64,000 bases of DNA from Pseudomonas urmiensis. Its GTDB lineage: Bacteria; Pseudomonadota; Gammaproteobacteria; Pseudomonadales; Pseudomonadaceae. The DNA lies in contig NZ_JABWRE020000001.1 of the NCBI RefSeq assembly GCF_014268815.2, positions 2,237,001 to 2,301,000 of the forward strand. Direction: 5' to 3'. The notes below the pieces were generated by a model that searched no databases, was not told the DNA's origin, and saw only the letters and a list, made by a program, of their open reading frames with translations. Shown piece by piece: positions 49,421 through 58,590 of this stretch (the first letter of the stretch is position 1; each line of letters begins with the position of its first letter). The position numbers and the translations under genes are program-made.

Positions 49421-50671
49421 TCAGAACAACTGCCAGGTGTACACCAGGATCAGCCGATTCTCGTCGATATCGCTGCGATAGTTGGACCGCGCCATGGCGT
49501 TGCGCACGCGGATCCCCAGGCCCTTGAGCACGCCGCTTTGTACCGCGTAACCAATGTCCAGGTCGCGTTCGCGGTCCTTGCCCTCATAGCCCAGGCCGGT
49601 ATCGACATTGTTACCGGTGATGTAGCGCACGGTCGCGGTCAACCCCGGAATGCCCATGGCGGCGAAGTTGTAGTCGTAGCGCAGTTGGTAGGAGCGTTCA
49701 TCGGTGTAGGCGAACTCGTAGGTGGGCACCTCGTTGCCCAGCGGGGTGATGTTGGCGAACACCCGTGGGAATGGGCTGTCGCCATAGATGCCCTGATAGC
49801 CGACGTGGAAACTATGCCCGCCATGCTTGGCCGTCAGCAGCGAGAAAAACGCCTGGTTATCGATCCGGCCGAGCAAGGCGTCGCCGTCCTCGCGGGCGGT
49901 GAAGTAACCCAGGTTGGCGCTGAGCAGCCAGTCGCCCACGGGCGTGTTGTGCTTGAGGCCGACGAAGCCCTGCTGGTAGATGTCCTGCAACTGGCCATAC
50001 CAGAGGCTGGCGGAGGTCTGGTTGGCATTGAAGGCATAGTCGCCGCCCAGGTAGTTGAAGGCGTCGCTGGCGGCCTGACGCATCGGCACATGGCCGAGCA
50101 TGGCATTGAGCTTGTCGTCACCGCCTTCGTTGCGCAGGTGAGTGGACGACAGATGCCCTGCCTGCAAGGTCAGGCCAGCGAGTTCGGCAGAGTTGAGGCT
50201 CACGCCCTGGTAGGTCGGCGGCAGCAAGCGGATATCGCTGAAGGTCAGCACTGGCAGGTTGGGTTGCAATTCACCGACACGCAGCTCGGTTTTCGAGACG
50301 CGGGCCTTGAAGGTCGGTGCCAGGCGGCTGTACTCCCCCGCCGCACGGCCATCGCCATGCACCGGCAACAGGCCGGTGTTGACCCGGTCGGGGCTGCTGT
50401 CCAGGCGGATGCCGAGCAAGCCCAAGGCGTCCACCCCAAAACCTACCGGGCCTGGGGTGTAGCCTGATTTGAAGTCGAGGATAAAGCCTTGGGCCCATTC
50501 CTCGGCCTTGGATTGCGGGTTGGCGCCGACGATATCGGAGAAATCCCGGCTGAAATAGTAATTGCGGGCGCTGAGGCTGGCCTTGGCGTCTTCGAAAAAT
50601 CCGCCTTCAGCGGCCAGCAGTGGTTGGCTGAGCAAGCTGATGCCCAGGGCGACACAAGGGGTATGGTTCAT
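49421..50671 (-). CDS. benF: OprD-family outer-membrane porin, BenF-like
   Basis: A 416-residue outer-membrane protein with a short signal peptide (ends LLAAEGG, about residue 21) and the OprD layout: [13 protein letters not shown] at the N terminus, aromatic-rich strands and a terminal Phe in VYTWQLF. OprD-type channels carry carboxylates. As the last gene of the ben-cat strand and next to benE, it is probably the benzoate channel BenF. Confidence 0.85.
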   Translation of the reverse strand: MNHTPCVALGISLLSQPLLAAEGGFFEDAKASLSARNYYFSRDFSDIVGANPQSKAEEWAQGFILDFKSGYTPGPVGFGVDALGLLGIRLDSSPDRVNTGLLPVHGDGRAAGEYSRLAPTFKARVSKTELRVGELQPNLPVLTFSDIRLLPPTYQGVSLNSAELAGLTLQAGHLSSTHLRNEGGDDKLNAMLGHVPMRQAASDAFNYLGGDYAFNANQTSASLWYGQLQDIYQQGFVGLKHNTPVGDWLLSANLGYFTAREDGDALLGRIDNQAFFSLLTAKHGGHSFHVGYQGIYGDSPFPRVFANITPLGNEVPTYEFAYTDERSYQLRYDYNFAAMGIPGLTATVRYITGNNVDTGLGYEGKDRERDLDIGYAVQSGVLKGLGIRVRNAMARSNYRSDIDENRLILVYTWQLF

Positions 50672-50745
50672 TGCGAAGCTCTCTATGATCTTGTTGTTAT
50701 GGGTAAAGCGCTGCAATTACGGGGTTGTGCGTGCACAGGCTCCTT

Positions 50746-51948
50746 TCAGGGGCTACGGCGCAGGGCCGCGCCAGGTTGTCGTGGCCGGCCAATCGCCAGC
50801 AGCGCATGGGCGCCAAGGCCGAACAGCAGCCCCCAGAACGCCGCCGACAAACCGAGGAACGACACCCCGGATGCCGTTACCAAGAAGGTAAACAGCCCAG
50901 CATCACGCTCCTGCGGCTCGGCCAGGCTGCGCGCCAGGGCTTCGCTGATCGCGCCGTACAGGGCAAGCCCGGCCAGAGCGGCGATCAAGGCGGCGGGGAA
51001 TGCGGCGAACAACGACATCAGGGTCGCCCCGGCAATGCCCAGCAGCAGGTACAGGGCGCTGCCCGAAAGCGCCGCGATATAGCGCCGGCGCGGGTTTTCG
51101 TGCGCTTCGCGGCCGGTGCACAGGCTGGCGGGGACGGCCGCCAGGTTGAGCCCGTGGCACGCGAATGGGGCAAGCACAAGCCCGCCCACTGCGCTGGCCG
51201 TGATCAGGGGGCTGGCCGGCGTCGGGTAGCCGGCGTTACGCAGCACGGCCATGCCCGGCATGAACTGCCCGGTCAAGGCCACCAGCACCATCGGCACCGC
51301 CAGGCTGAACAGGGCAGACAAACTGAAGTGCGGCGTGATGAATTGCGGCGAGGCCAACTCGAGCACCAGCGCTTCACTGCGCAGTTGGCCGCTCAATAGC
51401 GTGACCGCGGCGCCGACGCACAGCACAGCGGCCACGGCGTAGCGTGGTTGCAGCCGGCGCATCAGCAGGTACGTGACGAACATCGCCAGGACCAATGCGG
51501 GCTGTACCGGCAAGGCGCGGAATACTTCGATGCCGAAACTGAACAGGATACCGGCCTGCATGCCGGCGGCAATCGAGCCGGGCAGACGCGCGATCAGCCG
51601 GTCGAAAGCGCCACTGACACCGATCAGCAGCAGGATCAGGTTGGCGAGCAGGTAGGCGCCGATGGCCTGCTCCAGGCCAAGCTGTGGCAAGGCGGTGACC
51701 AGCAGTGCCGAGCCTGGGATCGACCAGGCGATGACCACGGGCACGCGATAGCGCAGGCTGAGTAGCGCACCGAGCACGGCGCTGCCCATGGACACCGCCC
51801 AGACCCAGGAAGACAACTGGGCGTGGGTCAAGTCGGCGGCCTCGGCGGCATGGAAGATGATCACCAGCGGGCCGGCATAGGAGATCATCGTCGCGATCAG
51901 GCCAGCAACGATGGCAGACAGTGAGCAATCCTTGAACAGGTCTTTCAT
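50746..51948 (-). CDS. benE: Benzoate/H+ symporter BenE
   Basis: A 400-residue, about 12-helix inner-membrane protein of the BenE family (LSAIVAGLIATMISYAGPLV start, LRNAGYPTPASPLITASAVG, FACHGLNLAAVPASLCTG). It imports benzoate. The ATG at 51948 (MKDLFKDC) is used; the frame stays open upstream through REP repeats, which are not part of the protein. It follows catA after a repeat-filled gap. Confidence 0.92.
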   Translation of the reverse strand: MKDLFKDCSLSAIVAGLIATMISYAGPLVIIFHAAEAADLTHAQLSSWVWAVSMGSAVLGALLSLRYRVPVVIAWSIPGSALLVTALPQLGLEQAIGAYLLANLILLLIGVSGAFDRLIARLPGSIAAGMQAGILFSFGIEVFRALPVQPALVLAMFVTYLLMRRLQPRYAVAAVLCVGAAVTLLSGQLRSEALVLELASPQFITPHFSLSALFSLAVPMVLVALTGQFMPGMAVLRNAGYPTPASPLITASAVGGLVLAPFACHGLNLAAVPASLCTGREAHENPRRRYIAALSGSALYLLLGIAGATLMSLFAAFPAALIAALAGLALYGAISEALARSLAEPQERDAGLFTFLVTASGVSFLGLSAAFWGLLFGLGAHALLAIGRPRQPGAALRRSP

Positions 51949-52243
51949 GTGACCTCTGGCAAGACATCGGGCCGGCCTGGTGGCTGGCTCTTGTTTTTGT
52001 ATAGGGATGCAAGGGCTACGCCCTTGATCGCGGGGCAAGCCCGCTCCCACGCCAATCTGCTGCCACACATCGGCGTGGGAGCCATCGGCCGGCCTGGGTG
52101 ACCGGCTCTGGTTTTTGTAGAGGGGGCAAGGGCTACGCCCTTGATCGCGGGGCAAGCCCGCTCCCACGCCAATCTGCTCCCACGCAAACGGGCTTGGCTG
52201 CAAGCAGGCCGGCGTGGGAGCGGGCTTGCCCCGCGATTGCCCC
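51949..52243. repeat. REP-containing tandem duplication between catA and benE
   Basis: A unit of about 117 bases is present twice in tandem (51970-52086 and 52087 to about 52195), each with a REP core GCGGGGCAAGCCCGC; an inverted REP closes the block at about 52213-52240. No gene lies here. Confidence 0.88.
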
Positions 52244-53170
52244 TTAGGCCTGCTGCAACGCCCGCGGCCGGCCACTGCGCTGTTCGGCGTCACTGTCCGG
52301 GGCCTTTTGCAGCTGGAAGTCGAACTTGAGCTCGGCATAGCGCCCGGCCACACCCCGTGCGCCGTCCTCGCGGAACTCGACCTCACCGACCAGCCCATCA
52401 CGGGTGGCATAGGCGAAGTCGTCCCACAGGTACTTGTCCCCGGCCAGGTTGATCTGGGTGGTCAGGTGCCGGTGGCCAGGCGCCGAGATGAAGAAGTGCA
52501 CATGCGCCGGACGCTGGCCGTGCCGCCCCAGCAGATCCAGGCACTCCTGGGTCGGCCCCTGCGGATCGCAACCATAGCCGGAGGGCACGATGGAACGCGC
52601 GCGGTAGCGCCCTTCAGCGTCCGTGACGATGCGTCGGCGCAGGTTGTACTCGGACTGGCTCTGATCGAAGAACGAATAGGTGCCACGGGTATTGGCATGC
52701 CACAGGTCAACCGTAGCCCCGGCCAGCGGCTGGCCGTTGGGGTCGAGCACCTGGCCTTCGAGGAACATCACCGTGGCCACGCCCTCCTCGCTGCCGTCAT
52801 CCATGCGCACCTGGCCTTCGGCAAGCGGCGCACCGGCCACATACAACGGGCCTTCAATGGTCCGTGGAGTGCCGCCGGTGAGGCCAGCCTCGGCGTCCTT
52901 GGCGTCTTGCAGCAGGTCGAGGAAGTGCTCCAGGCCCAGCCCCGCCACCAGCAGCCCGGCTTCACCGCGCCCGCCCAGCCGATTGAGGTAGTCGACGGCC
53001 TGCCAGAACTCGTCTTCGCTGATCTGCAGGTCCTCGATCAGCTTGGCGCTGTCGTGCAGCACGCGCTGGATGATGCGCTTGAGGCGCGGGCTGCCTTGGT
53101 CATTGGTAAAACCGGCAGCCTGCTCGAAGAACTTCTGGATGTCAGCAGTGTGGGAAATCTTCACGGTCAT
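52244..53170 (-). CDS. catA: Catechol 1,2-dioxygenase
   Basis: A 308-residue intradiol dioxygenase that opens catechol to cis,cis-muconate. Iron ligands are the Tyr of GPLYVAGAP, the Tyr of SGYGCDPQGP, and the two His of RPAHVHFFIS. The N-terminal helical linker is of CatA length. The ATG at 53170 (MTVKISHTADIQKF) is chosen over an in-frame start at 53227. It follows catC by 40 bp. Confidence 0.96.
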   Translation of the reverse strand: MTVKISHTADIQKFFEQAAGFTNDQGSPRLKRIIQRVLHDSAKLIEDLQISEDEFWQAVDYLNRLGGRGEAGLLVAGLGLEHFLDLLQDAKDAEAGLTGGTPRTIEGPLYVAGAPLAEGQVRMDDGSEEGVATVMFLEGQVLDPNGQPLAGATVDLWHANTRGTYSFFDQSQSEYNLRRRIVTDAEGRYRARSIVPSGYGCDPQGPTQECLDLLGRHGQRPAHVHFFISAPGHRHLTTQINLAGDKYLWDDFAYATRDGLVGEVEFREDGARGVAGRYAELKFDFQLQKAPDSDAEQRSGRPRALQQA

Positions 53171-53210
53171 GATTGCGTACCTCTGTTGTTCTTGTGCGAG
53201 TCGGTGGAAA

Positions 53211-53501
53211 TCAGCGGTCGTCGGCATGCACCGACGAGGGGTGGCGACACAGGCCGTTGACCTCGATGTCCATGTAGGGGAACAGCGGCAGCTGCATCAG
53301 CGTGTCGTGCAACGCCTCGACACTGGGCACATCGAACACGCTGTAGTTGGCGTAATGCCCGGCGATGCGCCACAGGTGGCGCCAGGTGCCGTCGCGTTGC
53401 AGGCGCTGGGCCAGCTCCTTCTCGTCGGCCTTGAGCTGGGCGGCTTTGGCCGGGGCCATATCGGGCGGCAGTTTCACGGTCATCTTCACGTGGAACAGCA
53501 T
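53211..53501 (-). CDS. catC: Muconolactone delta-isomerase
   Basis: A 96-residue enzyme of the CatC family (MLFHVKMTVKLPPDMAPAKA start, LWRIAGHYANYSVFDVPSVE). It converts muconolactone to 3-oxoadipate enol-lactone in the catechol branch of the beta-ketoadipate pathway. It lies between catB and catA, the usual order. Confidence 0.95.
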   Translation of the reverse strand: MLFHVKMTVKLPPDMAPAKAAQLKADEKELAQRLQRDGTWRHLWRIAGHYANYSVFDVPSVEALHDTLMQLPLFPYMDIEVNGLCRHPSSVHADDR

Positions 53502-53529
53502 GGGCAGTTCTCCTTCGATCAAGTCAGGT

Positions 53530-54651
53530 TCAGCGGCGGGCGAAGCGCGTCAGGCGCGCTTCATCCAGGTTCAGGCCCAGGCCCGGGCTGCGTGGCACGT
53601 GCAGCTGGAAGTCGTGGTAGCGCGGCGGCTCGGTGACGATGTCCTCGGTCAGCAGCAGCGGGCCGAACAGCTCGGTGCCCCAGGTCAGCTGGCGCAGGGT
53701 GAGGAAGGCGTGGGCCGAGGCCAGGGTGCCGATGGCACCTTCGAGCATGGTTCCGCCGTACAGGGCGATGCCGGCCGCCTCGGCGATCTGCGCGGTGCGC
53801 AGCACGGCACGGGGGCCGCCGTTCTTGGCGATCTTCAGGGCGAAGATGCTGGCGGCGCCGTCGGCGGCGAGGCTGAAGGCATCCTCGACGCTTTCGATCG
53901 ACTCATCGGCCATGATCGGCGCCGGGCTGCGTTGGTTCAGGCGGATCTGCCCGCCACGGTTGATGCGCGAGATCGGCTGTTCGATCAGGTCGATGCCGTT
54001 GTCGCCCAGCACCTGGCAGGCGCGGATGGCTTGCGACTCGTCCCAATACTGATTGACGTCGACGCGTACGCTGGCGCGCTCGCCCAGCTCGCGCTTGATC
54101 GCCACCACGTGCTTGAGGTCCTGCTCCAGCGGGTTGGCGCCGATCTTCAGCTTGAACAGGCGATGCCGGCGAATGTCCAGCATGTGCTCAGCCTCAGCGA
54201 TGTCACGGCTGGTATCACCGCTGGCCAAGGTCCAGGCCACTTCCAGGCTGTCGCGCACGCGGCCGCCGAGCAGCTCACTGACGGCCAGGCCCAGGCGCTT
54301 GCCCTGGGCATCGAGCAGTGCGCTTTCGATCCCGCACTTGGCGAAGGTGTTGCCCTTGGCCAACTTGTCCAGCTTGAGCATCGCAGCATTGATGTTGTCC
54401 GCCGCCAGGCCGATCAACGCTGGCGCCAGGTGCGCATCGATGTTGGCCTTGATCCCTTCCGGGCTTTCGTAGCCGTAGGCCAGGCCGCCAATGGTGGTGG
54501 CCTCGCCGATGCCCTCGACGCCGTCGCTGCAACGCAGGCGCAGCACCACCAGGGTCTGCTGCTGCATGGTGTGCATGGCCAGCTTGTGCGGGCGGATGGT
54601 CGGCAGGTCGACGATAATCGCCTCCAGCCGTTCGATAGTCGGGCTTGTCAT
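53530..54651 (-). CDS. catB: Muconate cycloisomerase
   Basis: A 373-residue enolase-superfamily enzyme. The KxK motif (LFKLKIGANP), the metal ligands in VDVNQYWDE, LIEQP and MADESIES, and the Lys of ALKIAKNGG are present. It converts cis,cis-muconate to muconolactone. The ATG at 54651 follows the benK stop by 31 bp. In most pseudomonads a divergent catR lies upstream of catB; here benK takes that place. Confidence 0.95.
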   Translation of the reverse strand: MTSPTIERLEAIIVDLPTIRPHKLAMHTMQQQTLVVLRLRCSDGVEGIGEATTIGGLAYGYESPEGIKANIDAHLAPALIGLAADNINAAMLKLDKLAKGNTFAKCGIESALLDAQGKRLGLAVSELLGGRVRDSLEVAWTLASGDTSRDIAEAEHMLDIRRHRLFKLKIGANPLEQDLKHVVAIKRELGERASVRVDVNQYWDESQAIRACQVLGDNGIDLIEQPISRINRGGQIRLNQRSPAPIMADESIESVEDAFSLAADGAASIFALKIAKNGGPRAVLRTAQIAEAAGIALYGGTMLEGAIGTLASAHAFLTLRQLTWGTELFGPLLLTEDIVTEPPRYHDFQLHVPRSPGLGLNLDEARLTRFARR

Positions 54652-54682
54652 GCAAGGCCTCCAGTTGGCTAAAGTCACAGGG

Positions 54683-56011
54683 TCACGCCTGGGCCGCCGT
54701 GGCCAGGCCGTGGCGCCGGCTGCTGGCCAGGTGCACGGCCATGGCCAGCGCGGCAATCGCGCCGGGGATGGCAAAGGCGATGAAATTAAGTTGCAGCGGC
54801 AGGTTGATGCCCATCAGCGCACCGCCCAGCAGCGGGCCGACGATGGCGCCATTGCGGCCAATGCCCGAGGCCCAGCCAAGGCCGGTGGAACGCACCGACA
54901 GGCCGTACAATTGCGCAGCGCCGGCATACAGCAGAATTTGCGTGCCGATGGTGGTGGCGCCGGCGATGAAGATCAGCAGGTACAGCACCGGCATCGGGCT
55001 GTTGACCCCTAGCAGGCTGATCGACACGGCCGCCGCGATGAAGAACGCGACCTTGACCTTGACCAGGTTGTAACGATCGCCCAGCCAGCCGCCGAGAATC
55101 GCCCCAGCCATGCCGCCAAAGTTCAACGCCAGCAGGAACGACAGGCTCGAACCCAGGCTGTAGCCGGCGTTGGCCATCAATTTCGGCAACCAGGAGCTGA
55201 GCGCATAGACCATCAGCAAGCAGCAGAAGAACGCCAGCCACAGGGCCAGGGTGCGTACCGCCAGGCCGTCGCGAAACAGCTCCAGCACCGAGGCGCCCTT
55301 GCCTTTGCGATCGTTGGCCTGCAATTGATCATCTGCCTGCACCTCACACTCTGGGTCCAGGCGTTTGAGCAGCGTGCGCGCCTCTTCGGTGCGGCCCTGA
55401 CGAACCAGAAAACCAATCGACTCGGGCAGGTAGTAGAGAATCAGCGGCAACAGCAGCAAGGGCAGCGCAGCGGCGAAGAACATCGACTCCCAGCCAAACC
55501 GCGGCAGCAAGAAGATCCCTACCCCGGCCGAGAGCATGCCGCCCAGCGAATAGCCGCTGAACATGATCGCCACCAGGGTGCTGCGCAGGCGTTTGGGCGC
55601 GTATTCATTCATCAGCGCCACGGCATTGGGCATCAAGCCGCCGCAGCCAAGCCCGGCGATAAAGCGGTAGATGCCGAACTCGCTTGGGCTGCTGGCAAAA
55701 CCATTGACAATGGTCGCGCCGGAAAACAAGGCGAAACAGATGGCGATGCCCTTCTTGCGTCCGATGCGGTCGGCCAGGCTGCCGAAGACCAAGGCGCCGA
55801 ACATCATGCCGAACAGCGCATAGCTGCCCAGCGCACCGGCTTGCAGGGGCGTCAGGCCCCACTCCTTCATGATCACCGGCAGTACCACGCCGTAGATGAA
55901 CAGGTCATAGCCGTCGAAGATCAGCAGCAGGCCGCACCAGGCCATGACCATCCAGTGAAACGGCGTGAAGCGGGCATTATCGATGATCGGGTGGACGTCA
56001 ATAGTTCGCAT
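54683..56011 (-). CDS. benK: Benzoate MFS transporter BenK
   Basis: A 442-residue aromatic acid:H+ symporter with 12 helices and the DGYDLFIYGVVLP and GSLADRIGRKKG signatures of the PcaK/BenK group. It takes up benzoate. The ATG at 56011 (MRTIDVHPIIDNARF) is preferred over an extension to 56065. It lies between benD and catB on the same strand, linking the ben and cat parts. Confidence 0.92.
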   Translation of the reverse strand: MRTIDVHPIIDNARFTPFHWMVMAWCGLLLIFDGYDLFIYGVVLPVIMKEWGLTPLQAGALGSYALFGMMFGALVFGSLADRIGRKKGIAICFALFSGATIVNGFASSPSEFGIYRFIAGLGCGGLMPNAVALMNEYAPKRLRSTLVAIMFSGYSLGGMLSAGVGIFLLPRFGWESMFFAAALPLLLLPLILYYLPESIGFLVRQGRTEEARTLLKRLDPECEVQADDQLQANDRKGKGASVLELFRDGLAVRTLALWLAFFCCLLMVYALSSWLPKLMANAGYSLGSSLSFLLALNFGGMAGAILGGWLGDRYNLVKVKVAFFIAAAVSISLLGVNSPMPVLYLLIFIAGATTIGTQILLYAGAAQLYGLSVRSTGLGWASGIGRNGAIVGPLLGGALMGINLPLQLNFIAFAIPGAIAALAMAVHLASSRRHGLATAAQA

Positions 56012-56065
56012 GGCATCTGTCTCTGTTGTTTTTGTTGTGTGAGGTGAACCTTGCCGGGCAGGCAA

Positions 56066-56827
56066 TCAGCCGAGATCGCCGCCCCCCACCGGCAGGGTTA
56101 CGCCGGTGATATAGGAGGCTTCATCGGAGGCGAGGAAGAGGATCGCGCTGACCTGCTCATCGATGCTGCCGTAGCGTTTCATCAGGCTGCTGTCGAGGGT
56201 CTGGGTGACGATCTGCTGGTACCAGGTCTTGTCTTGCTCGCTCTGCTCGGCGTCATTGCGCGGCACCCGGCGCGGCGGGGCCTCGGTGCCGCCGGGCGCG
56301 GTGGCGTTGACCCGGATGCCCCGGCCTGCGGTCTCGAAGGCCAGGCATGCGGTGAGGGCGTTGACGCCACCCTTGGCCGCGCCATACGGCACGCGATTGA
56401 CTCCCCGGGTGGCAATCGATGACACGTTGACGATGGCGCCGCTGTTGCGTTCGAGCATGTACGGCAGCGCGGCGTGGCAGCACCACAGGGTGGGGAACAG
56501 CGAGCGGCGGACCTCGGCCTCGATCTGCTCGACCTCATAGTGTTCGAACGGCTTGGCCCAAATGGTGCCGCCGACGTTGTTGACCAGGATGTCGAGGCGG
56601 CCGAAGGTCTCGACCGCCTGGGCCATGACCCGGGCGCACTCGCTGTGTTGTTCAAGGTCGGCGGTGAGGGTCAGCATGCCCTCCCCGGCCAACTCATGGA
56701 CCCATTCCGAACGGTCCACTGCAATGACCTGCGCGCCCTCGGCCTTGAGCCGCCAGCACACGCCACGGCCGATGCCTTGGGCGGCGCCGGTGACCAGGGC
56801 GACCTTGCCTTGGAATCTAGCGTTCAT
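56066..56827 (-). CDS. benD: Benzoate cis-diol dehydrogenase
   Basis: A 253-residue SDR (TGAAQGIGRG, NNVGG, triad Ser of VSSIATRG, Tyr of YGAAKGG). It oxidises 1,6-dihydroxycyclohexa-2,4-diene-1-carboxylate to catechol with loss of carbon dioxide. The gene is separated from benC by a terminator-like hairpin and a REP pair, unlike the usual close benABCD spacing. Confidence 0.94.
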   Translation of the reverse strand: MNARFQGKVALVTGAAQGIGRGVCWRLKAEGAQVIAVDRSEWVHELAGEGMLTLTADLEQHSECARVMAQAVETFGRLDILVNNVGGTIWAKPFEHYEVEQIEAEVRRSLFPTLWCCHAALPYMLERNSGAIVNVSSIATRGVNRVPYGAAKGGVNALTACLAFETAGRGIRVNATAPGGTEAPPRRVPRNDAEQSEQDKTWYQQIVTQTLDSSLMKRYGSIDEQVSAILFLASDEASYITGVTLPVGGGDLG

Positions 56828-56853
56828 CGTTGCCTCCTTGTTGGTGCGGTCGC

Positions 56854-56936
56854 GGCAGCGGGCTTGCCCGGCGATTGGATCTGCCAGGCCATCGCCGGCG
56901 CATGTCCGTTCGCTATCGCCGGGCAAGCCCGCTGCC
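56854..56936. repeat. REP-like inverted pair between benC and benD
   Basis: Arms at 56854-56875 and 56915-56936 are perfect 22-base inverted copies with the variant core GCGGGCTTGCCCGGCGAT/ATCGCCGGGCAAGCCCGC. They sit 28 bp upstream of benD. Confidence 0.85.
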
Positions 56937-56963
56937 ACGCCATCACCCACTGTGTGCTTCAGG

Positions 56964-57006
56964 TAATAAAAAAGAGGCCGCCAGCACCCGCACGATGCGG
57001 GCGGCC
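56964..57006 (-). terminator. Intrinsic terminator-like hairpin between benC and benD
   Basis: Reading the minus strand after the benC stop, GGCCGCC (57006-57000) and GGCGGCC (56982-56976) enclose a 17-base loop and are followed by a run of T residues (about 56975-56965). This should end part of the benABC transcripts before benD. Confidence 0.72.
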
Positions 57007-57017
57007 CCAACAAAGGT

Positions 57018-58028
57018 TCAGGCTGCTGCTGCGAACTTCTCGTAGTAGAAGTTGGCCGGGGTAATGCCCTGCTCGCGGATGTACTGGCTGACCGCCTCGA
57101 CCATCGGCGGTGGGCCGCACAGGTACACGTCCACATCACCTCGGTTGAGGTGGCCCGGTTCGATGTGCTGGGTCACGTAGCCCTTGTGTGGATACTGGCT
57201 GTCCGGGTTGGCCACACAGGCGCTGAAGGTGAAGTTGGGGATGCGCGCAGCAAACGCCTGCAAGCGGTCCAACTCGACCAGGTCGAAGTCGTTGGTCACG
57301 CCGTAGATCAGGTGCAGCGGGTGCTCGCTGCCGGCCTCGGCGATCTTCTCCAGCATCGCCGTGAACGGCGCCAGGCCCGTGCCGCCGGCCAGCAGCAACA
57401 GTGGCCGGTGGATCGCGCGCAGGTAAAAGCTGCCCAACGGGCCGGCCAGGGTCATGCTGTCGCCGGTCTTGGCAAGGCTGGTGAGAAAACTGCTCATCAG
57501 CCCGCCCGGCACGTTGCGAATCAGGAAGCTGACCTCGCCATCCTTGGGCAATGAGCTGAATGAATAGGCGCGGCTCTGCTCGCTACCCGGCACCTTCAGA
57601 TTGACGTATTGCCCCGGCAGAAACGCCAGGCTGCTCAGCGACTCGCCCTTGATCGACAAGGCGATGGTGCTTTCGGACAACTGCCGCACATCGCTGATGG
57701 CCGCCTCGAAACTGGCCTGCTCGGTCTTGCACAGCTGCGAGGAAGCCGGGATGCGCACGACGCAATCGGACTCGGCGCGCATCTGGCAGGTGAGCACGTA
57801 ACCCTGGGCGATTTCTTCCTCGCTCAAGGCATCCTCGATGAAGTTGTCACCCAGGTCATAGCGGCCGGACTCAGCTTGACACTTACAGGTGCCGCAGGCG
57901 CCGTCGCGGCAGTCCAGCGGGATGTTGATGCCTTGGCGGTAGGCGGCATCGGCAACGGTTTCCTGGCCATCGGCCTGGATGAAACGGGTAACCCCGTCTT
58001 CGAAATTCAGTGCGATCTGGAAGCTCAT
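57018..58028 (-). CDS. benC: Benzoate dioxygenase reductase
   Basis: A 336-residue electron transfer protein: plant-type [2Fe-2S] ferredoxin domain (C40, C45, C48, C81), then FAD domain (RAYSFSSLP) and NADH domain (LLAGGTGLAPF). It passes electrons from NADH to the BenAB oxygenase. The ATG at 58028 (MSFQIALNFEDGV) is used. It follows benB by 73 bp. Confidence 0.95.
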   Translation of the reverse strand: MSFQIALNFEDGVTRFIQADGQETVADAAYRQGINIPLDCRDGACGTCKCQAESGRYDLGDNFIEDALSEEEIAQGYVLTCQMRAESDCVVRIPASSQLCKTEQASFEAAISDVRQLSESTIALSIKGESLSSLAFLPGQYVNLKVPGSEQSRAYSFSSLPKDGEVSFLIRNVPGGLMSSFLTSLAKTGDSMTLAGPLGSFYLRAIHRPLLLLAGGTGLAPFTAMLEKIAEAGSEHPLHLIYGVTNDFDLVELDRLQAFAARIPNFTFSACVANPDSQYPHKGYVTQHIEPGHLNRGDVDVYLCGPPPMVEAVSQYIREQGITPANFYYEKFAAAA

Positions 58029-58101
58029 GGTGCACCTCGCAGGCGAGCCTGGCCGCGGCGCGCCAGAGGGCGCCCCGAACGGCACTCGCCAAGACCTGAA
58101 G

Positions 58102-58590
58102 TCAGATGTGGTAGATGTCGATGACCTGGCGAACGTAGTCGTTCTTCAGCACCACTTTCTTGGCCAGAATCTGCGGCTGCTCGCCGCGCAGATCGAGGGT
58201 GTAGAAGCTGCTGCCAAAGTAGCTGTCGGTGGTCTTGTAGCGAAAACTCAAGGTGTGCCAGTTGAAGCGCACCAGGCACTGCTCTTCGCTGCGTTCGACG
58301 ATCTCGATATTGCTGATGTTGTGGGAGGTGCGTGTGTCCGGCACGGTGGCGCTGGAGCGCTCGGTCTTGATACGGAACACGCGGTCTTCCAGGCCACCGC
58401 GATTGCCGTACCAGATCAGCGAGATCTCGCTCTGCGGATCCTCGGTGAGCTGGTCGTTGTCGTCCCAGGATGGCATCCAGAAGGTCGCGTCGGCGGCGTA
58501 CAGCTCCAGCCACTGATCCCACTGGGCATCATCCAGGTAGCGCGCCTCGCGGTAGAGAAAATCGCGCACGCTGTCATAGAGATCGCTCAT
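58102..58590 (-). CDS. benB: Benzoate 1,2-dioxygenase beta subunit
   Basis: A 162-residue ring-hydroxylating dioxygenase small subunit ([20 protein letters not shown] start, cone-shaped SnoaL-like fold). It stabilises the BenA hexamer. The ATG overlaps the end of benA by four bases. Confidence 0.95.
   Translation of the reverse strand: MSDLYDSVRDFLYREARYLDDAQWDQWLELYAADATFWMPSWDDNDQLTEDPQSEISLIWYGNRGGLEDRVFRIKTERSSATVPDTRTSHNISNIEIVERSEEQCLVRFNWHTLSFRYKTTDSYFGSSFYTLDLRGEQPQILAKKVVLKNDYVRQVIDIYHI

Noticed and set aside
51970..52240. Direct repeats that could suggest a CRISPR array
   Set aside because: Only two units of about 117 bases with REP cores; no regular short repeats, no unique spacers and no cas genes.
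51949..52410. N-terminal extension of the benE frame with repeated VGAGLPRDQGRSPC-like phrases
   Set aside because: The phrases are translated REP elements upstream of the true ATG at 51948.
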